Source: Alphaproteobacteria bacterium UBA2903
GTDB taxonomy: Bacteria > Pseudomonadota > Alphaproteobacteria > CAAGCB01 > CAG-977
NCBI GenBank assembly: GCA_002349565.1
Contig: DEDN01000007.1
Coordinates: 1 to 61,509 of the forward strand
Reading direction: 5' to 3'
DNA length: 61,509 nucleotides
Part shown: piece after piece, positions 51,706 through 61,412 of the stretch
How the letters are laid out: each line of letters opens with the position of its first letter
Position numbering within the stretch: position 1 is the stretch's first letter
Notes under the pieces: generated by a model
Told to the model about the DNA's origin: nothing
The model's database searches: none
What the model saw: the letters and a program-made list of their open reading frames with translations, nothing else
Program-made: the position numbers and the translations under genes

Positions 51706-52242
51706 ATGGTTGTTTTTGAAAACGGAAAAATCAAGATCGGAAAAAGTCTGCCGATTTTCGGCGTTTTGATGATTGTTGCAGGCGTATGGACATGGTGTCA
51801 TCCCGATGCCGTTCTGCTGGCAATGGCTTTGTATGTGGGAATCGTTTTTTTGGCGGGCGGCATCGGTTATGTGCATTCGTTTTTTCAAACCCGATCGGGG
51901 GCATGGCTGGCTTTGGGACTGCTGAATATTGTCATTGGATTGATTTTGATGACCAATTTGGGCATAACCGCGCTTTCCCTGCCGATCGTTCTGGCGGTGT
52001 GGGCTTTGGGCGTCGGCGTGATTCAAACGGCGTTCGCTCTTGAAATGAAAGACGCTGGCTTTACGTCATGGAAATGGACTTTGCTGAACGGCATTCTGGG
52101 CATCGTGTTCGGATTGCTGATTATGGCGCATCCGATTGTCGGCGCATTGACGATTTCCCTGATATTCGGCACATATTTGACGGTGTTCGGCGTGCTGAGT
52201 CTGGCGGAATATTTTACAATGAAAAAATTGACCGAACTTTAA
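51706..52242 (+). CDS. HdeD-family (DUF308) membrane protein
   Basis: A 178-residue inner-membrane protein of six hydrophobic segments in three similar pairs, e.g. LPIFGVLMIVAGVWTWCHPD and WTLLNGILGIVFGLLIMAHP; the 'G(I/L)xxIxxGxxxxxxP' pattern marks DUF308/HdeD. HdeD helps enteric bacteria survive acid at high cell density; function here is unproved. ATG 51706 is chosen because AAGGAG lies 8 nt upstream; an upstream TTG is too close. It has its own promoter and terminator. Confidence 0.85.
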   Translation: MVVFENGKIKIGKSLPIFGVLMIVAGVWTWCHPDAVLLAMALYVGIVFLAGGIGYVHSFFQTRSGAWLALGLLNIVIGLILMTNLGITALSLPIVLAVWALGVGVIQTAFALEMKDAGFTSWKWTLLNGILGIVFGLLIMAHPIVGALTISLIFGTYLTVFGVLSLAEYFTMKKLTEL

Positions 52243-52243
52243 A

Positions 52244-52275
52244 AAAAAGGGGCTTCGTTCAAGAAGCCCCTTTTT
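52244..52275. terminator. Bidirectional terminator between the HdeD-like gene and rne
   Basis: Stem GGGGCTTC / GAAGCCCC flanked by A and T runs with a 6-nt loop. It ends both convergent genes. Confidence 0.9.
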
Positions 52276-52277
52276 CG

Positions 52278-54500
52278 TTATTCCGCGGCGTCGTTGCTGT
52301 TATCCGCCTGTTGTTCCTGTCCGTCCTGTTTGGGATGACGGCGGCGGTGGTTCGGATAACGGCGGCGGCGGGGTCTGTTTTGCTTTTCCCCTTCAGCCTG
52401 TTCAGCAGGCTGTTCGCCTTGCTCTTCGCGCGGTTCTTCCGCGGGCTGAGCCGATTCGGCGTTGTCGCTTTGCGGCTGTTCGCGATTTTCGTCGTTATTG
52501 AAGCGGTGCTTGCGTCCGAAACGGCGGTCGCGGCGCGGATAGCGGCGGCGTCTGCGGCCGTTGTTTTCACCGTCGGCGGTTTCGTCCTTTTCTTCGCGCT
52601 TCAAACCTTCCTCGAACATTTCATCGGCGTTGATGACGTCTTCGCCCGTATAGTCTTCCTCGGCAATGACGTCTTCCTTGATAATCGCGTCGTCCTGCGG
52701 GTCTTCGGGCTGTTCGGGCATTTCGACGACGGGACGGCGTTCGCGGCGACCGCGCCCGCGACGACCGCGGCGGTCTTTTTTATCCGCTTTTTCGGTTTGT
52801 TCTTCGGGCTGTTCGGCGGCTTCCTCCGCAACGGCGGCGGCGACGTCTTCCTCGCGCACGACGCGTTCCATGCGGTAATCCGTCGGGAAAACCAGCGAAG
52901 CGTCGGCTTCCAAAAAGATTTTGACGTTGTACATCGCTTCAATGGCGTTCAAGTCGCGACGCTTGTAGTTCAAAACATACAAAGCCGTTTCGGGCGGAAC
53001 CGTCATGTGCAGTTCGCTGAAACGCAGTTTCATGCTTTCTTCTTCCAACACATGGAGCGTGTGAATCGAAGCCGACTGCGTCGAACGGATCATGCCTTTG
53101 CCGCGGCAATGCGGGCAAACCGAATAGCTGGTTTCGATAAAGCTGGAATGCAGACGCTGACGCGACAGCTCCATCAGCCCGAATCCCGTGATGCGCCCCA
53201 TTTGAACGCGCGCGCGGTCGCGTTTCAACGCTTCTTTCATACGGCGTTCGATGGCGTGGTTGTTGCGGGCTTCCTCCATATCGATAAAGTCGATGACGAC
53301 CAGCCCCGCCATATCGCGCAAACGCAGCTGACGCGCGATTTCATCCGCGGCTTCAAGGTTGGTTTTCAGAGCGGTTTCCTCGATATTGCGTTCTTTGGTC
53401 GCGCGCCCCGAGTTCACGTCAATCGCCACCAAAGCTTCGGTCTGATCCATAACCAGATACGCGCCCGATTTCAGCTGAACGATGTTGCTGTGCAAAGCTT
53501 CCAGCTGGGCTTCGACCTGATAGCGGAAAAACAGGGGGATTGTTTCGTCCTTGTAAAGCTTGACTTTTTTGGCGTGGCTGGGGGTCAGCATTTTCATAAA
53601 ATCGCGCGCCATTTTGTATTCGGATTCGCCTTCGATAAGGATTTCCTCGATATCGCGCGTGTACATGTCGCGCAAGGCGCGCTTTATCAGATTGCCTTCC
53701 TCGTGAATCAAGGCGGGGGCGGACGATTCCATGGTCGTGTCGCGGATTTGCACCCACGTTTTAATCAAATAGTCGTAGTCGCGCTTGATTTCCAAGCTGG
53801 TGCGTTCCTTGCCCGCCGTGCGGACGATAACCGACATGCCCGTCGGCAAAGGCAGTTTCGACACGATGCCTTTCAGACGCTTTCTGTCCGCCGCGTTGGT
53901 GATTTTGCGCGAAACGCCGCCGCCGCGCGCGTTGTTCGGCATCAAAACGCAATACCGTCCCGCCAGCGACAAATACGTCGTCAAAGCCGCGCCTTTGTTG
54001 CCGCGTTCTTCCTTAATCACCTGCACCAGCAAAACTTGCCCGCGATGGATGACTTCCTGAATTTTGTATTTTTTGATTTGTTTGAAACGGCGCGCCGCCA
54101 TTTCGTCCGCTTCGTTTTCGCTGACGGTTTCGACGATGCGTTCGTCGGATTCGTCGTCTTCCGCCGATTCGGTTTCGGCATCGGCTTCCGTTTCGTGTTC
54201 GTCATCCTTGTCGTCCTCCAGCAGCGCTTCTTTCAAAGCTTCGCGGTCGGCGACGGGGATTTGGTAATAGTCGGGGTGGATTTCGTTGAACGCCAGAAAT
54301 CCGTGGCGGTTGCCGCCGTAATCGACGAAAGCGGCTTGCAGCGACGGTTCGACGCGCGCGACTTTTGCCAGATAGATGTTGCCTTTCAGCTGTTTTTTGG
54401 TCGAAGTTTCAATATCCAGCTCGTCAAGCTTCGTACCGTCCACGATAACGACCCGCGTTTCTTCGACATGGGTCGCGTCTATTAACATTCTTTTTGTCAT
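52278..54500 (-). CDS. rne: Ribonuclease E/G family protein
   Basis: A 740-residue endoribonuclease central to mRNA decay and rRNA processing. MTKRMLIDATHVEETRVVIV is the standard start. An S1 RNA-binding domain follows (GNIYLAKVARVEPSLQAAFV), interrupted by an acidic insertion (residues ~85-135, e.g. DKDDEHETEADAETESAEDD). The RNase E core has VIDFIDMEE and the zinc link CPHCRGKG. The C-terminal ~190 residues are low-complexity, acidic then Arg/Gln-rich, likely a degradosome scaffold. ATG 54500 has GGAGA upstream. A very long open frame on the other strand is a shadow. Confidence 0.95.
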   Translation of the reverse strand: MTKRMLIDATHVEETRVVIVDGTKLDELDIETSTKKQLKGNIYLAKVARVEPSLQAAFVDYGGNRHGFLAFNEIHPDYYQIPVADREALKEALLEDDKDDEHETEADAETESAEDDESDERIVETVSENEADEMAARRFKQIKKYKIQEVIHRGQVLLVQVIKEERGNKGAALTTYLSLAGRYCVLMPNNARGGGVSRKITNAADRKRLKGIVSKLPLPTGMSVIVRTAGKERTSLEIKRDYDYLIKTWVQIRDTTMESSAPALIHEEGNLIKRALRDMYTRDIEEILIEGESEYKMARDFMKMLTPSHAKKVKLYKDETIPLFFRYQVEAQLEALHSNIVQLKSGAYLVMDQTEALVAIDVNSGRATKERNIEETALKTNLEAADEIARQLRLRDMAGLVVIDFIDMEEARNNHAIERRMKEALKRDRARVQMGRITGFGLMELSRQRLHSSFIETSYSVCPHCRGKGMIRSTQSASIHTLHVLEEESMKLRFSELHMTVPPETALYVLNYKRRDLNAIEAMYNVKIFLEADASLVFPTDYRMERVVREEDVAAAVAEEAAEQPEEQTEKADKKDRRGRRGRGRRERRPVVEMPEQPEDPQDDAIIKEDVIAEEDYTGEDVINADEMFEEGLKREEKDETADGENNGRRRRRYPRRDRRFGRKHRFNNDENREQPQSDNAESAQPAEEPREEQGEQPAEQAEGEKQNRPRRRRYPNHRRRHPKQDGQEQQADNSNDAAE

Positions 54501-54841
54501 TAAAGTTGATTCTCCGAGCGTCGGCGTAAAGCATACCCGCCGACATGATGGGTGATAAACCGGTTGAACCGAGCGCAAAAAGCGGGGTAATCGTATTTTT
54601 CAAATTCGAATTTGAAAATCGACGCACTTTAAAAAATCCCTTCCGACACGCTTCGGTTTCCCGAAAAAACTGTTTAAAACGCTGCTTTTATCGTTTTTCG
54701 CCGTGCCAAACAGCCCTGTTGCCGCAGGAGGCGCAATAAAAAAAATTGACTTTCAGCATCGATAGAATAACCATCTCTTAACCAAAGAACAATCATATTT
54801 TGTTAGGGTATGCTAAATTTTTTGAAAAAACACGAATCGGC
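54501..54841. other. rne leader / intergenic region with 22-bp palindrome
   Basis: No gene is seen. It holds the divergent 5' regions of rne and amiC. Positions 54597-54618 are a perfect 22-bp palindrome with half TTTTCAAATTC. TTGACT at about 54746 with TAACCA 16 nt on is a weak rightward promoter candidate. Long rne leaders mediate autoregulation in other bacteria; whether this one does is unknown. Confidence 0.5.
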
Positions 54842-56041
54842 ATGACAGTTCGGATACAAAAATTGATGCGGATTTTCACCACGGGAGTCTTTGTTTTCCT
54901 GTGGTTTTGCGCGCCTTGCCAAGCGGGACGGACGACGGGCGTCCGATTCGGCAGCCAAGGCGATTCGTCGGCGCGCATCGTCATCGATTTGACCGAAAAA
55001 ACGAACTTTAAAATCTTTCCCCTGCAAAATCCGTCCCGCGTCGTCATCGATTTGCCCGACACGACGAACGGCGTTTCGGAAAAAAGCGTCGGCGATTTGC
55101 CCGCTTATTTGAAAAACGTGCGGTTCGGCAAAAACGGCAAAGCGGCGCGCATCGTTTTGGAAACGGCGCGGGAAACGGTCATCAAAAAATCGTTCGTCCT
55201 TGCCCCGCAAAGCGGTTTCAAGTGGCGGTTGGTCGTCGATTTGGAAATTCTGCGCGATCAGCCGTTAAAACAGGTTTCCGCCGAATGGTACGACAACTCC
55301 GTTTCGGAACAAAAGCCCGCGCGAAAGTTCGACGAACAGCCCAAAGTCAAACCGCTTATCGTGCTTGACCCCGGACACGGCGGCAAAGACCCCGGCGCAA
55401 TCGGCGTTTCGGGCGTGTACGAAAAGCATTTGACGCTTGCCGTGGTCAAACAGCTGCGCGCTTTGCTGGAAAAAACGGGACGCTACCGCGTCAAGCTGAC
55501 TCGTGAAACGGATATTTTCATCGCTTTGTACGCCAGACGGCGGTTCGCGCGGTCGGTCAACGCGGATTTGTTCATCTCGATTCACGCGGACAGCATCAAA
55601 AAACCGCAAACCCGCGGGCTGTCCGTTTACACCCTGTCCGAAAAAGCGTCAGACAAAGAGGCGGAAAAACTGGCGGAAAAGGAAAACAAGGTTGACTTGA
55701 TAGCGGGAATCGATTTATCAAACGAAACGCAGGAAGTAACAGACATTCTGATTGATTTGGCGCGGCGCGAAACCAACAACCGTTCGTCGTTTTTCGCCGA
55801 AAAGCTGATGGGTGAAATCCGCAAGGAAATCAAAGTGCTGCCCAATTCCCACAGGTTTGCGGGATTCGCGGTGCTGAAATCGCCCGACGTGCCGTCCGTT
55901 TTAATCGAAATGGGCTACCTTTCCAACGCGGAAGAGGAAAGACTGTTGCGTCAGGCGCCGTATCGTGAAAAACTGGCAAGAGCGGCAGTCCGCGCGATTG
56001 ACGATTACTTTGCCGAAAAACACAAAGCGAACTTTAATTAA
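54842..56041 (+). CDS. amiC: N-acetylmuramoyl-L-alanine amidase with AMIN domain
   Basis: A 399-residue periplasmic amidase that splits septal peptidoglycan for daughter-cell separation. After a signal peptide (MRIFTTGVFVFLWFCAPCQA), residues ~40-150 form an AMIN domain, seen as repeated RIVIDLTEKT / RVVIDLPDTT strands. The Amidase_3 domain follows with VLDPGHGGKDPGA (zinc His), SIHADS and LIEMGYLSN (catalytic Glu). The start is uncertain: ATG 54842 or 54866, both with weak ribosome-binding sites. It is followed after 13 nt by a PBP1A gene, so the two wall genes are cotranscribed. Confidence 0.92.
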   Translation: MTVRIQKLMRIFTTGVFVFLWFCAPCQAGRTTGVRFGSQGDSSARIVIDLTEKTNFKIFPLQNPSRVVIDLPDTTNGVSEKSVGDLPAYLKNVRFGKNGKAARIVLETARETVIKKSFVLAPQSGFKWRLVVDLEILRDQPLKQVSAEWYDNSVSEQKPARKFDEQPKVKPLIVLDPGHGGKDPGAIGVSGVYEKHLTLAVVKQLRALLEKTGRYRVKLTRETDIFIALYARRRFARSVNADLFISIHADSIKKPQTRGLSVYTLSEKASDKEAEKLAEKENKVDLIAGIDLSNETQEVTDILIDLARRETNNRSSFFAEKLMGEIRKEIKVLPNSHRFAGFAVLKSPDVPSVLIEMGYLSNAEEERLLRQAPYREKLARAAVRAIDDYFAEKHKANFN

Positions 56042-56054
56042 AGGGTAATGCGAT

Positions 56055-58676
56055 ATGTCCAAGATTTTTTCAACTTTGCTCAGCTACGCCATGCTGATTG
56101 CGATTATGGGGCTTATCGCGCTGTTGCTGATTTTTTCCCATTACGGCAGAAGCGTTGACGATTATCGTCAGCTGGCAACGTACGAACCGCCGATTACCAG
56201 CCGCTTGTACGCCGCGGACGGCAAACTGCTGGCGGAATACGCGTCCGAAAAACGCGTCTTCGTCCCCTACGAAGCGATTCCGAAGCAGCTGATTCACGCC
56301 TTTATTTCCGCCGAAGACAAAAAGTTTTTCAGCCACGGCGGCGTCGACTTTATGGGCATCACCCGCGCGGTCTTTCAAAACATCCGCAACATCGGGCGCG
56401 GACGGCGCATGATCGGCGCGTCGACCATTACCCAGCAGGTCGCCAAAAACTTTCTGCTGACCAACGAAGCGTCTTTCGAACGCAAAATCAAGGAAGCCAT
56501 CCTTGCCATCCGCATCGAACGCGCGTTCACCAAAGAATATATTATGGAATTGTATTTGAACCAGATTTATCTGGGGCATTATTCCTACGGCGTCGCGGCG
56601 GCGGCGCTGAATTACTTTAACAAATCGCTGGACGAACTCACGATTGCCGAAGACGCTTTTCTGGCGGCTTTGCCCAAAGGTCCCAACAACTACGATCCCG
56701 ACAAACGCTATGACGAAGCCGTCGCCCGCCGCAACTGGGTCCTGTCCCGCATGGCGGAAGACGGCTATATCTCCGAAGAAGAAGCCGCGTCCGCCGCGCA
56801 GGAACCGATTACGCTCGCCAAACGCGCGCAAAGCGAAACGGCGTCGGACGGGGAATACTTTGCCGAAGAAATCCGCCGCGATTTGGTTTCAAAATACGGC
56901 GAAGACATTTTGTACAAAGGCGGATTGGCGGTCAGAACGACCCTTGACCCCGAAATGCAAAAGCACGCGTCGGACGCTTTGCGGCAGGGATTGCTGAACT
57001 ACGACCGCCGCCACGGGTTCCGCGCGCCGATTGCGCACATCGATTTGGATGCGATTCCCGATCCCGAACCCGTTGAACAGCCCGCGGCAGAGGAAACTTT
57101 GACGGATGAAACCGCGGCGGACGAAACGGAAAGCGCGGAATCGGACTTTGCCGAAGAAATCCCGCAGCCCGATCCGAAATGGCTGGAACCGCTGAAAGCC
57201 GTTCCCGCGGCGTCCTACGTTCCCGAAACATGGAAAACGGCGATTGTGACGAATGTCACCGACGAAGCCGCCGAAATCGGGCTGACCGACAAAACGACGG
57301 GGACGATTCCTTTGGCGGAACTGAAATGGGCGCGCAAAAACCTGCCCGACCAGACATTGGGCCCCGAAATCAATGCGCCATCTGAAGTGCTGACCGCGGG
57401 CGACGTGGTTTGGGTCGAACCCGTCAAATTCGGCGCAAAGCGTGTGCCGTATCCCGAAAACACCTATACTTTGCGCCAAATCCCCGAAGTTGAAGGCGCG
57501 ATGGTTGTTCTTGACCCGCATACGGGGCGCGTTCTGGCAATGGCCGGCGGTTTTTCGTTCAAGCGGTCACAGTTCAACCGCGCGGTGCAAGCGAAACGTC
57601 AGCCGGGGTCAAGCTTCAAGCCGTTTGTGTATCTGGCGGCTTTGGACAAAGGATTTACGCCGTCGACGTTGGTTTTGGACGCGCCGTTCGTCATGGAGCA
57701 GGGCAACGGCATGGGAAAATGGAAGCCCAAAAATGTTTCCAAACGGTTTTACGGACCGACCACTTTGCGCATGGGAATCGAAAAATCCCGCAACCTGATT
57801 ACGATTCGTCTGGCGCGCGCAATCGGTATCGACACGGTGGTCGAATACGCCAAAAAATTCGGCATTTCGGACGATTTGCCGCCGCAGATGTCCGTCGCCA
57901 TCGGATCGGGCGAAACAACGGTTTTGCGGCTGGCGACGGCATACGGCATGCTGGTCAACGGGGGCAAAAAAATCGAACCCGTCTTAATCGACCGTATTCA
58001 AGACAGAACGGGCGCGACGGTGTATAATTCGGACACTCGCCCGTGCGAAAATTGCCGCGACGCAATGTGGGACGGACAGCCCGCTCCGAAAATCCCCGAT
58101 ATTCGCGAACAAATCGAAGACCCGCGCAGCGCATACCAAATCATCAATATCATGACGGGGGTTTTGGCTCCGGGGGGCAGCGCGTCGAATTTACGCCGCT
58201 TGGGACGAACATTCGCGGCGAAAACGGGAACGTCGAACAATTCTTTGGACGCTTGGTTTGTGGGTGTAACGCCCGATCTTGTCATGGCGGTGTTTGTCGG
58301 TTTTGACGATCCGCGCACACTGGGCAAGCACGATTTGGGCGGTTCGGTCGCGTCGCCGATATTCAAACAGTTCGTTGACACGGCGTTAAAGGACGAACCC
58401 CGTATTCCGTTCCGTGTTCCCGCGGGTATCCGCTTTGTTCGCGTCAACCACAAAACAGGAAAACCCGCTTCGCCCAAAGACCGCGATGTCGTGTTGGAAG
58501 CTTTTAAAATCGGCGAAGACTGGCAGGGCAAAATCAAAGGTACTTTGGACGGTTCGGATGAAGAAAACGAACAAATCGACGACGACAAGGCCGATAAGAC
58601 GGAGCAAATGCACAACCGCATGCGCCAGACCGAAGAAATCGAGGACAATATGCCCGATATCGGCAGCGTATTTTAA
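56055..58676 (+). CDS. mrcA: Penicillin-binding protein 1A (bifunctional transglycosylase/transpeptidase)
   Basis: An 873-residue peptidoglycan synthase. One N-terminal membrane anchor is followed by the GT51 transglycosylase with AEDKKFFSHGGVD, GASTITQQVAKNFLL and RKIKEAILAIRIE. An OB-like insertion around residues 330-460 contains an acidic stretch (ETLTDETAADETESAESDFA), then comes the transpeptidase with GSSFKPF (Ser519), KSRN and AKTGTSNN. The C-terminus is acidic. Size and insertion are typical of class A PBP1a. It lies between amiC and prfB. Confidence 0.95.
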   Translation: MSKIFSTLLSYAMLIAIMGLIALLLIFSHYGRSVDDYRQLATYEPPITSRLYAADGKLLAEYASEKRVFVPYEAIPKQLIHAFISAEDKKFFSHGGVDFMGITRAVFQNIRNIGRGRRMIGASTITQQVAKNFLLTNEASFERKIKEAILAIRIERAFTKEYIMELYLNQIYLGHYSYGVAAAALNYFNKSLDELTIAEDAFLAALPKGPNNYDPDKRYDEAVARRNWVLSRMAEDGYISEEEAASAAQEPITLAKRAQSETASDGEYFAEEIRRDLVSKYGEDILYKGGLAVRTTLDPEMQKHASDALRQGLLNYDRRHGFRAPIAHIDLDAIPDPEPVEQPAAEETLTDETAADETESAESDFAEEIPQPDPKWLEPLKAVPAASYVPETWKTAIVTNVTDEAAEIGLTDKTTGTIPLAELKWARKNLPDQTLGPEINAPSEVLTAGDVVWVEPVKFGAKRVPYPENTYTLRQIPEVEGAMVVLDPHTGRVLAMAGGFSFKRSQFNRAVQAKRQPGSSFKPFVYLAALDKGFTPSTLVLDAPFVMEQGNGMGKWKPKNVSKRFYGPTTLRMGIEKSRNLITIRLARAIGIDTVVEYAKKFGISDDLPPQMSVAIGSGETTVLRLATAYGMLVNGGKKIEPVLIDRIQDRTGATVYNSDTRPCENCRDAMWDGQPAPKIPDIREQIEDPRSAYQIINIMTGVLAPGGSASNLRRLGRTFAAKTGTSNNSLDAWFVGVTPDLVMAVFVGFDDPRTLGKHDLGGSVASPIFKQFVDTALKDEPRIPFRVPAGIRFVRVNHKTGKPASPKDRDVVLEAFKIGEDWQGKIKGTLDGSDEENEQIDDDKADKTEQMHNRMRQTEEIEDNMPDIGSVF

Positions 58677-58694
58677 CGAAAGGAGTTCTCTTAA

Positions 58695-59811
58695 ATGAAA
58701 GCTGAAACGGCTACCCTTATCCAAGACATCAAGCAGTCGCTGGAACTGCTGAGGAGGCATCTTTGACTGGGACAATGCGTTGTACCGGTTGGAGGAAATC
58801 AATTCGTTAACGGCGGACGCCAATTTGTGGAACAACCCCGAACAGGCGCAAAAGCTGATGGCGGAGCGCACTTATCTGGAGGATTCCGTCAAAGGCTGCC
58901 GCGATTTGGAACAAGGGGTCAAGGACGCCGAAGACTTGATAGAGCTGGGCGAAGCCGAGGGTGACGACGAAATCGTCGCCGAAGCGGAAGCGTCGCTTGC
59001 CGATTTGCAGAAACAGGCGCAAAAACAGACGCTGAACGCGCTGTTGTCGGGCGAAGCGGATTCCAACGACACCTATTTGGAAATTCACGCGGGCGCGGGC
59101 GGCACGGAAGCGCAGGACTGGTCGGAAATGCTGCTGCGCATGTATATGCGCTGGGCGGAAAAACACGACTTCAAGGTCGAATATCTGGAAGCCAGTGAAG
59201 GCGAAGAAGCGGGCATCAAATCGTCGATTATCAAAATTTCGGGGCATAACGCTTACGGCTGGCTGAAAACGGAAAGCGGCGTTCACCGCTTGGTGCGCAT
59301 TTCGCCCTATGACGCGAACGCGCGCCGTCACACCAGCTTCAGTTCGGTTTGGGTGTATCCTGTGATTGACGACAGCATCAAAATCGACATCAACCCCGCG
59401 GACTGCAAAATCGACACCTACCGTTCTTCGGGCGCGGGCGGACAGCACGTCAACAAAACGGAATCCGCCGTGCGCATCACGCACATTCCGACGGGCGTCG
59501 TCGTGTCGTGCCAAACCCAGCGGTCGCAGTTCCAAAACAAAGACGTGGCGTGGTCGATGCTGCGCGCGCGCTTGTACGAAATCGAGCTGAAGAAAAAAGA
59601 GGAAAAAATCCAAAGTCAGGAAGACGCCAAAGCCGATATCGGCTGGGGACATCAGATTCGGTCGTATGTTCTGCAACCTTATCAGATGGTCAAGGATTTG
59701 CGCACCGAAGTCGAAACGTCGGACACCAAAGGCGTTTTGGACGGCGACATCGATTTGTTTTTGGAAGCTTCCCTTGCCGCAAGGATTAAAGGCAATGAAG
59801 ACGCTCCTTAA
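58695..59811 (+). CDS. prfB: Peptide chain release factor 2 (programmed +1 frameshift)
   Basis: RF2 ends translation at UGA and UAA. The first 23 codons from ATG 58695 end at an in-frame TGA (58764-58766); the ribosome must shift +1 to continue to 59811, giving 371 residues. The GGQ motif that triggers hydrolysis is in SSGAGGQHVNKTESAVR. The stop-codon recognition motif, SPF in E. coli, reads SPY in RISPYDANARRHTSF. An acidic coiled coil forms the N-terminal domain. AAAGGAG lies before the ATG. The end overlaps the next gene by 17 nt. Confidence 0.96.
58752..58767 (+). promoter_or_regulatory. prfB programmed frameshift signal
   Basis: AGGAGG-CAT-CTT-TGA-C. An internal Shine-Dalgarno AGGAGG sits 3 nt before the slippery CTT TGAC, the same spacing as in E. 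coli prfB. Low RF2 slows reading of TGA and favours the shift, so RF2 controls its own level. Confidence 0.93.
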
Positions 59812-60541
59812 TTTGTTTTTGACGGTGCTTTTGTTCGGATGCGTCGCGCCGTGGTCGGAAACCGATCCCGAACTGTACCGTCAATACAAATACTGGGAAG
59901 CGGGGCAGAACGACTGGCATCCCGCGCGCGGGTTCGACGTGCGCGTCAAACGGTTCCAAGACGGCGGCTATTACGCTTTGAAGCTGACGCCGCACCGCGA
60001 AAACGTGCCGTCTTTGGCGCAGGGATACATCGAAGCGGCGGAACAGGTCGCGTTCGAAATGATGACGGAACAATGCGGCGCGCAAAACTTTGTCGCCCAA
60101 GTCGTCCCGCGGGACGCGGGCGCGCGCACGCTTGACCGCTATTTTTACCAAAACGCGGATTTGTCCGTCGGCATCCGCTACCGCTGCCGCAAGGAAACCG
60201 AAAAGCCGACCTACGACTTTTTGCAGACCGAACAGCAGAAATGGAGCAAAGCGCATCGTTCTTGGAACAAAGTCAGCGGTGTTCAAGCCGTCGTCGACAC
60301 TCTGCCCGCCGATGTCAACGGACTGCATCAAATCAAAATTCGCCTGTTCGGCGGGGACGACAACGACAGCAGGCGGCTGGCGCGCAAAATCATGCTGAAT
60401 GTTTGCGAAGGTCCGATGTTCAAAATGGAATTTGAAAAGCCCGCCCTTGATTTGGTTCCCGTCGGACGTCCGCCCGAAATCGTGTCCAACGAAAACATCA
60501 GGGCTTACGGGTTCAAGTGCTACACGCAGGGAAAAAAATGA
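59795..60541 (+). CDS. Lipoprotein of unknown function
   Basis: A 248-residue protein starting MKTLLNLFLTVLLFGC, with Cys16 as the lipidation site. The mature part has KPTYDFLQTEQQKWSKAHRS and several Cys (EQCGAQ, RYRCRKE, NVCEGP, GFKCYT), perhaps two disulphides. No known domain is recognised. The start lies inside the end of prfB and the stop overlaps the next ATG (ATGA), so prfB, this gene and the hydrolase are translationally linked. Confidence 0.8.
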   Translation: MKTLLNLFLTVLLFGCVAPWSETDPELYRQYKYWEAGQNDWHPARGFDVRVKRFQDGGYYALKLTPHRENVPSLAQGYIEAAEQVAFEMMTEQCGAQNFVAQVVPRDAGARTLDRYFYQNADLSVGIRYRCRKETEKPTYDFLQTEQQKWSKAHRSWNKVSGVQAVVDTLPADVNGLHQIKIRLFGGDDNDSRRLARKIMLNVCEGPMFKMEFEKPALDLVPVGRPPEIVSNENIRAYGFKCYTQGKK

Positions 60542-61350
60542 AAATCGTTTTGGGATTGGCTGTTTTATACGGTCTTGCTTTGATTTGGGTCGCGGTCAAC
60601 CAGCGCAAGCTGATGTACCACCCCGAAGAACGCCTGTACACGCCGCACCAAAACGAAACGTTCCCTCACGAATCCGTTGAATTGCACACCAAGGACGGCT
60701 TGGCGCTGAAAGCCGCCTACAAAGCCCCCGAAAACGGCAAGCCTGTTGTGATTTACTTTCACGGCAACACGGGCATCGTCGCCGATGCGATGCACAAGCT
60801 GATTCCCCTTGCCAGCGCGGGATACGGCGTTTTGATGCCCGAATACCGCGGCTTTAACGGCAACGCGGGCGCGCCATCGGAACGGGGATTGATACAGGAT
60901 GCCGAAGCCGCTCTGCGCTTTGTGCGCGAAAAAACGCCCGATGCGCCCGTCGTTTATTACGGAATGTCCATGGGAACGGGTGTGGCGAACGCCTTGGCGG
61001 AAAAATTCCCGCCCGCCGCTTTGGTGCTGGAATGCGGCTTTACGTCCATGACGGCGGCGGCGCAAAACCGCTATCCGTTTTTGCCCGTCAAGCTTTTGAT
61101 AAAAGACACCTACAATTCCGAAAAACGGATTGCGTCCCTAACTGCGCCCTTGCTGATTCTGCACGGGGAAAAGGACAAAACCGTTCCTGTTTCGCACGCG
61201 TACAAAATGCTGACTGCGGCGAAATCGGGCAACAAAACGATTAAAATCTATTCCGACGGACATCATATCGATTTGTACGATTTCGGGGCAAGCACCGCCG
61301 TTTTGAATTGGCTGAACGAATTGTTTTTCGAAAATGCTTTCAAAAAATAA
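60538..61350 (+). CDS. Membrane-anchored alpha/beta hydrolase (BEM46/YfhR-like)
   Basis: A 270-residue protein with an uncleaved N-terminal anchor (IVLGLAVLYGLALIWVAVNQ) followed by RKLMYHPEE, a typical opening of the ABHD13/BEM46 group. The oxyanion motif is YFHGNTGIVA, the nucleophile elbow is YYGMSMGTG, the acid is in LHGEKDKTVP and the His in DGHHID. The substrate is unknown. The ATG overlaps the stop of the lipoprotein gene. Confidence 0.87.
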   Translation: MKIVLGLAVLYGLALIWVAVNQRKLMYHPEERLYTPHQNETFPHESVELHTKDGLALKAAYKAPENGKPVVIYFHGNTGIVADAMHKLIPLASAGYGVLMPEYRGFNGNAGAPSERGLIQDAEAALRFVREKTPDAPVVYYGMSMGTGVANALAEKFPPAALVLECGFTSMTAAAQNRYPFLPVKLLIKDTYNSEKRIASLTAPLLILHGEKDKTVPVSHAYKMLTAAKSGNKTIKIYSDGHHIDLYDFGASTAVLNWLNELFFENAFKK

Positions 61351-61412
61351 CATTTAGGTTTAGAATAAATCCCAAAAGAACATGTAGGTTTGAATCAAGA
61401 AGGAGATTCGAA

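Noticed and set aside
52068..54485. 805-codon open frame opposite rne
   Set aside because: Phe/Arg/Val-rich shadow of rne; it also runs through the HdeD-like gene and a terminator.
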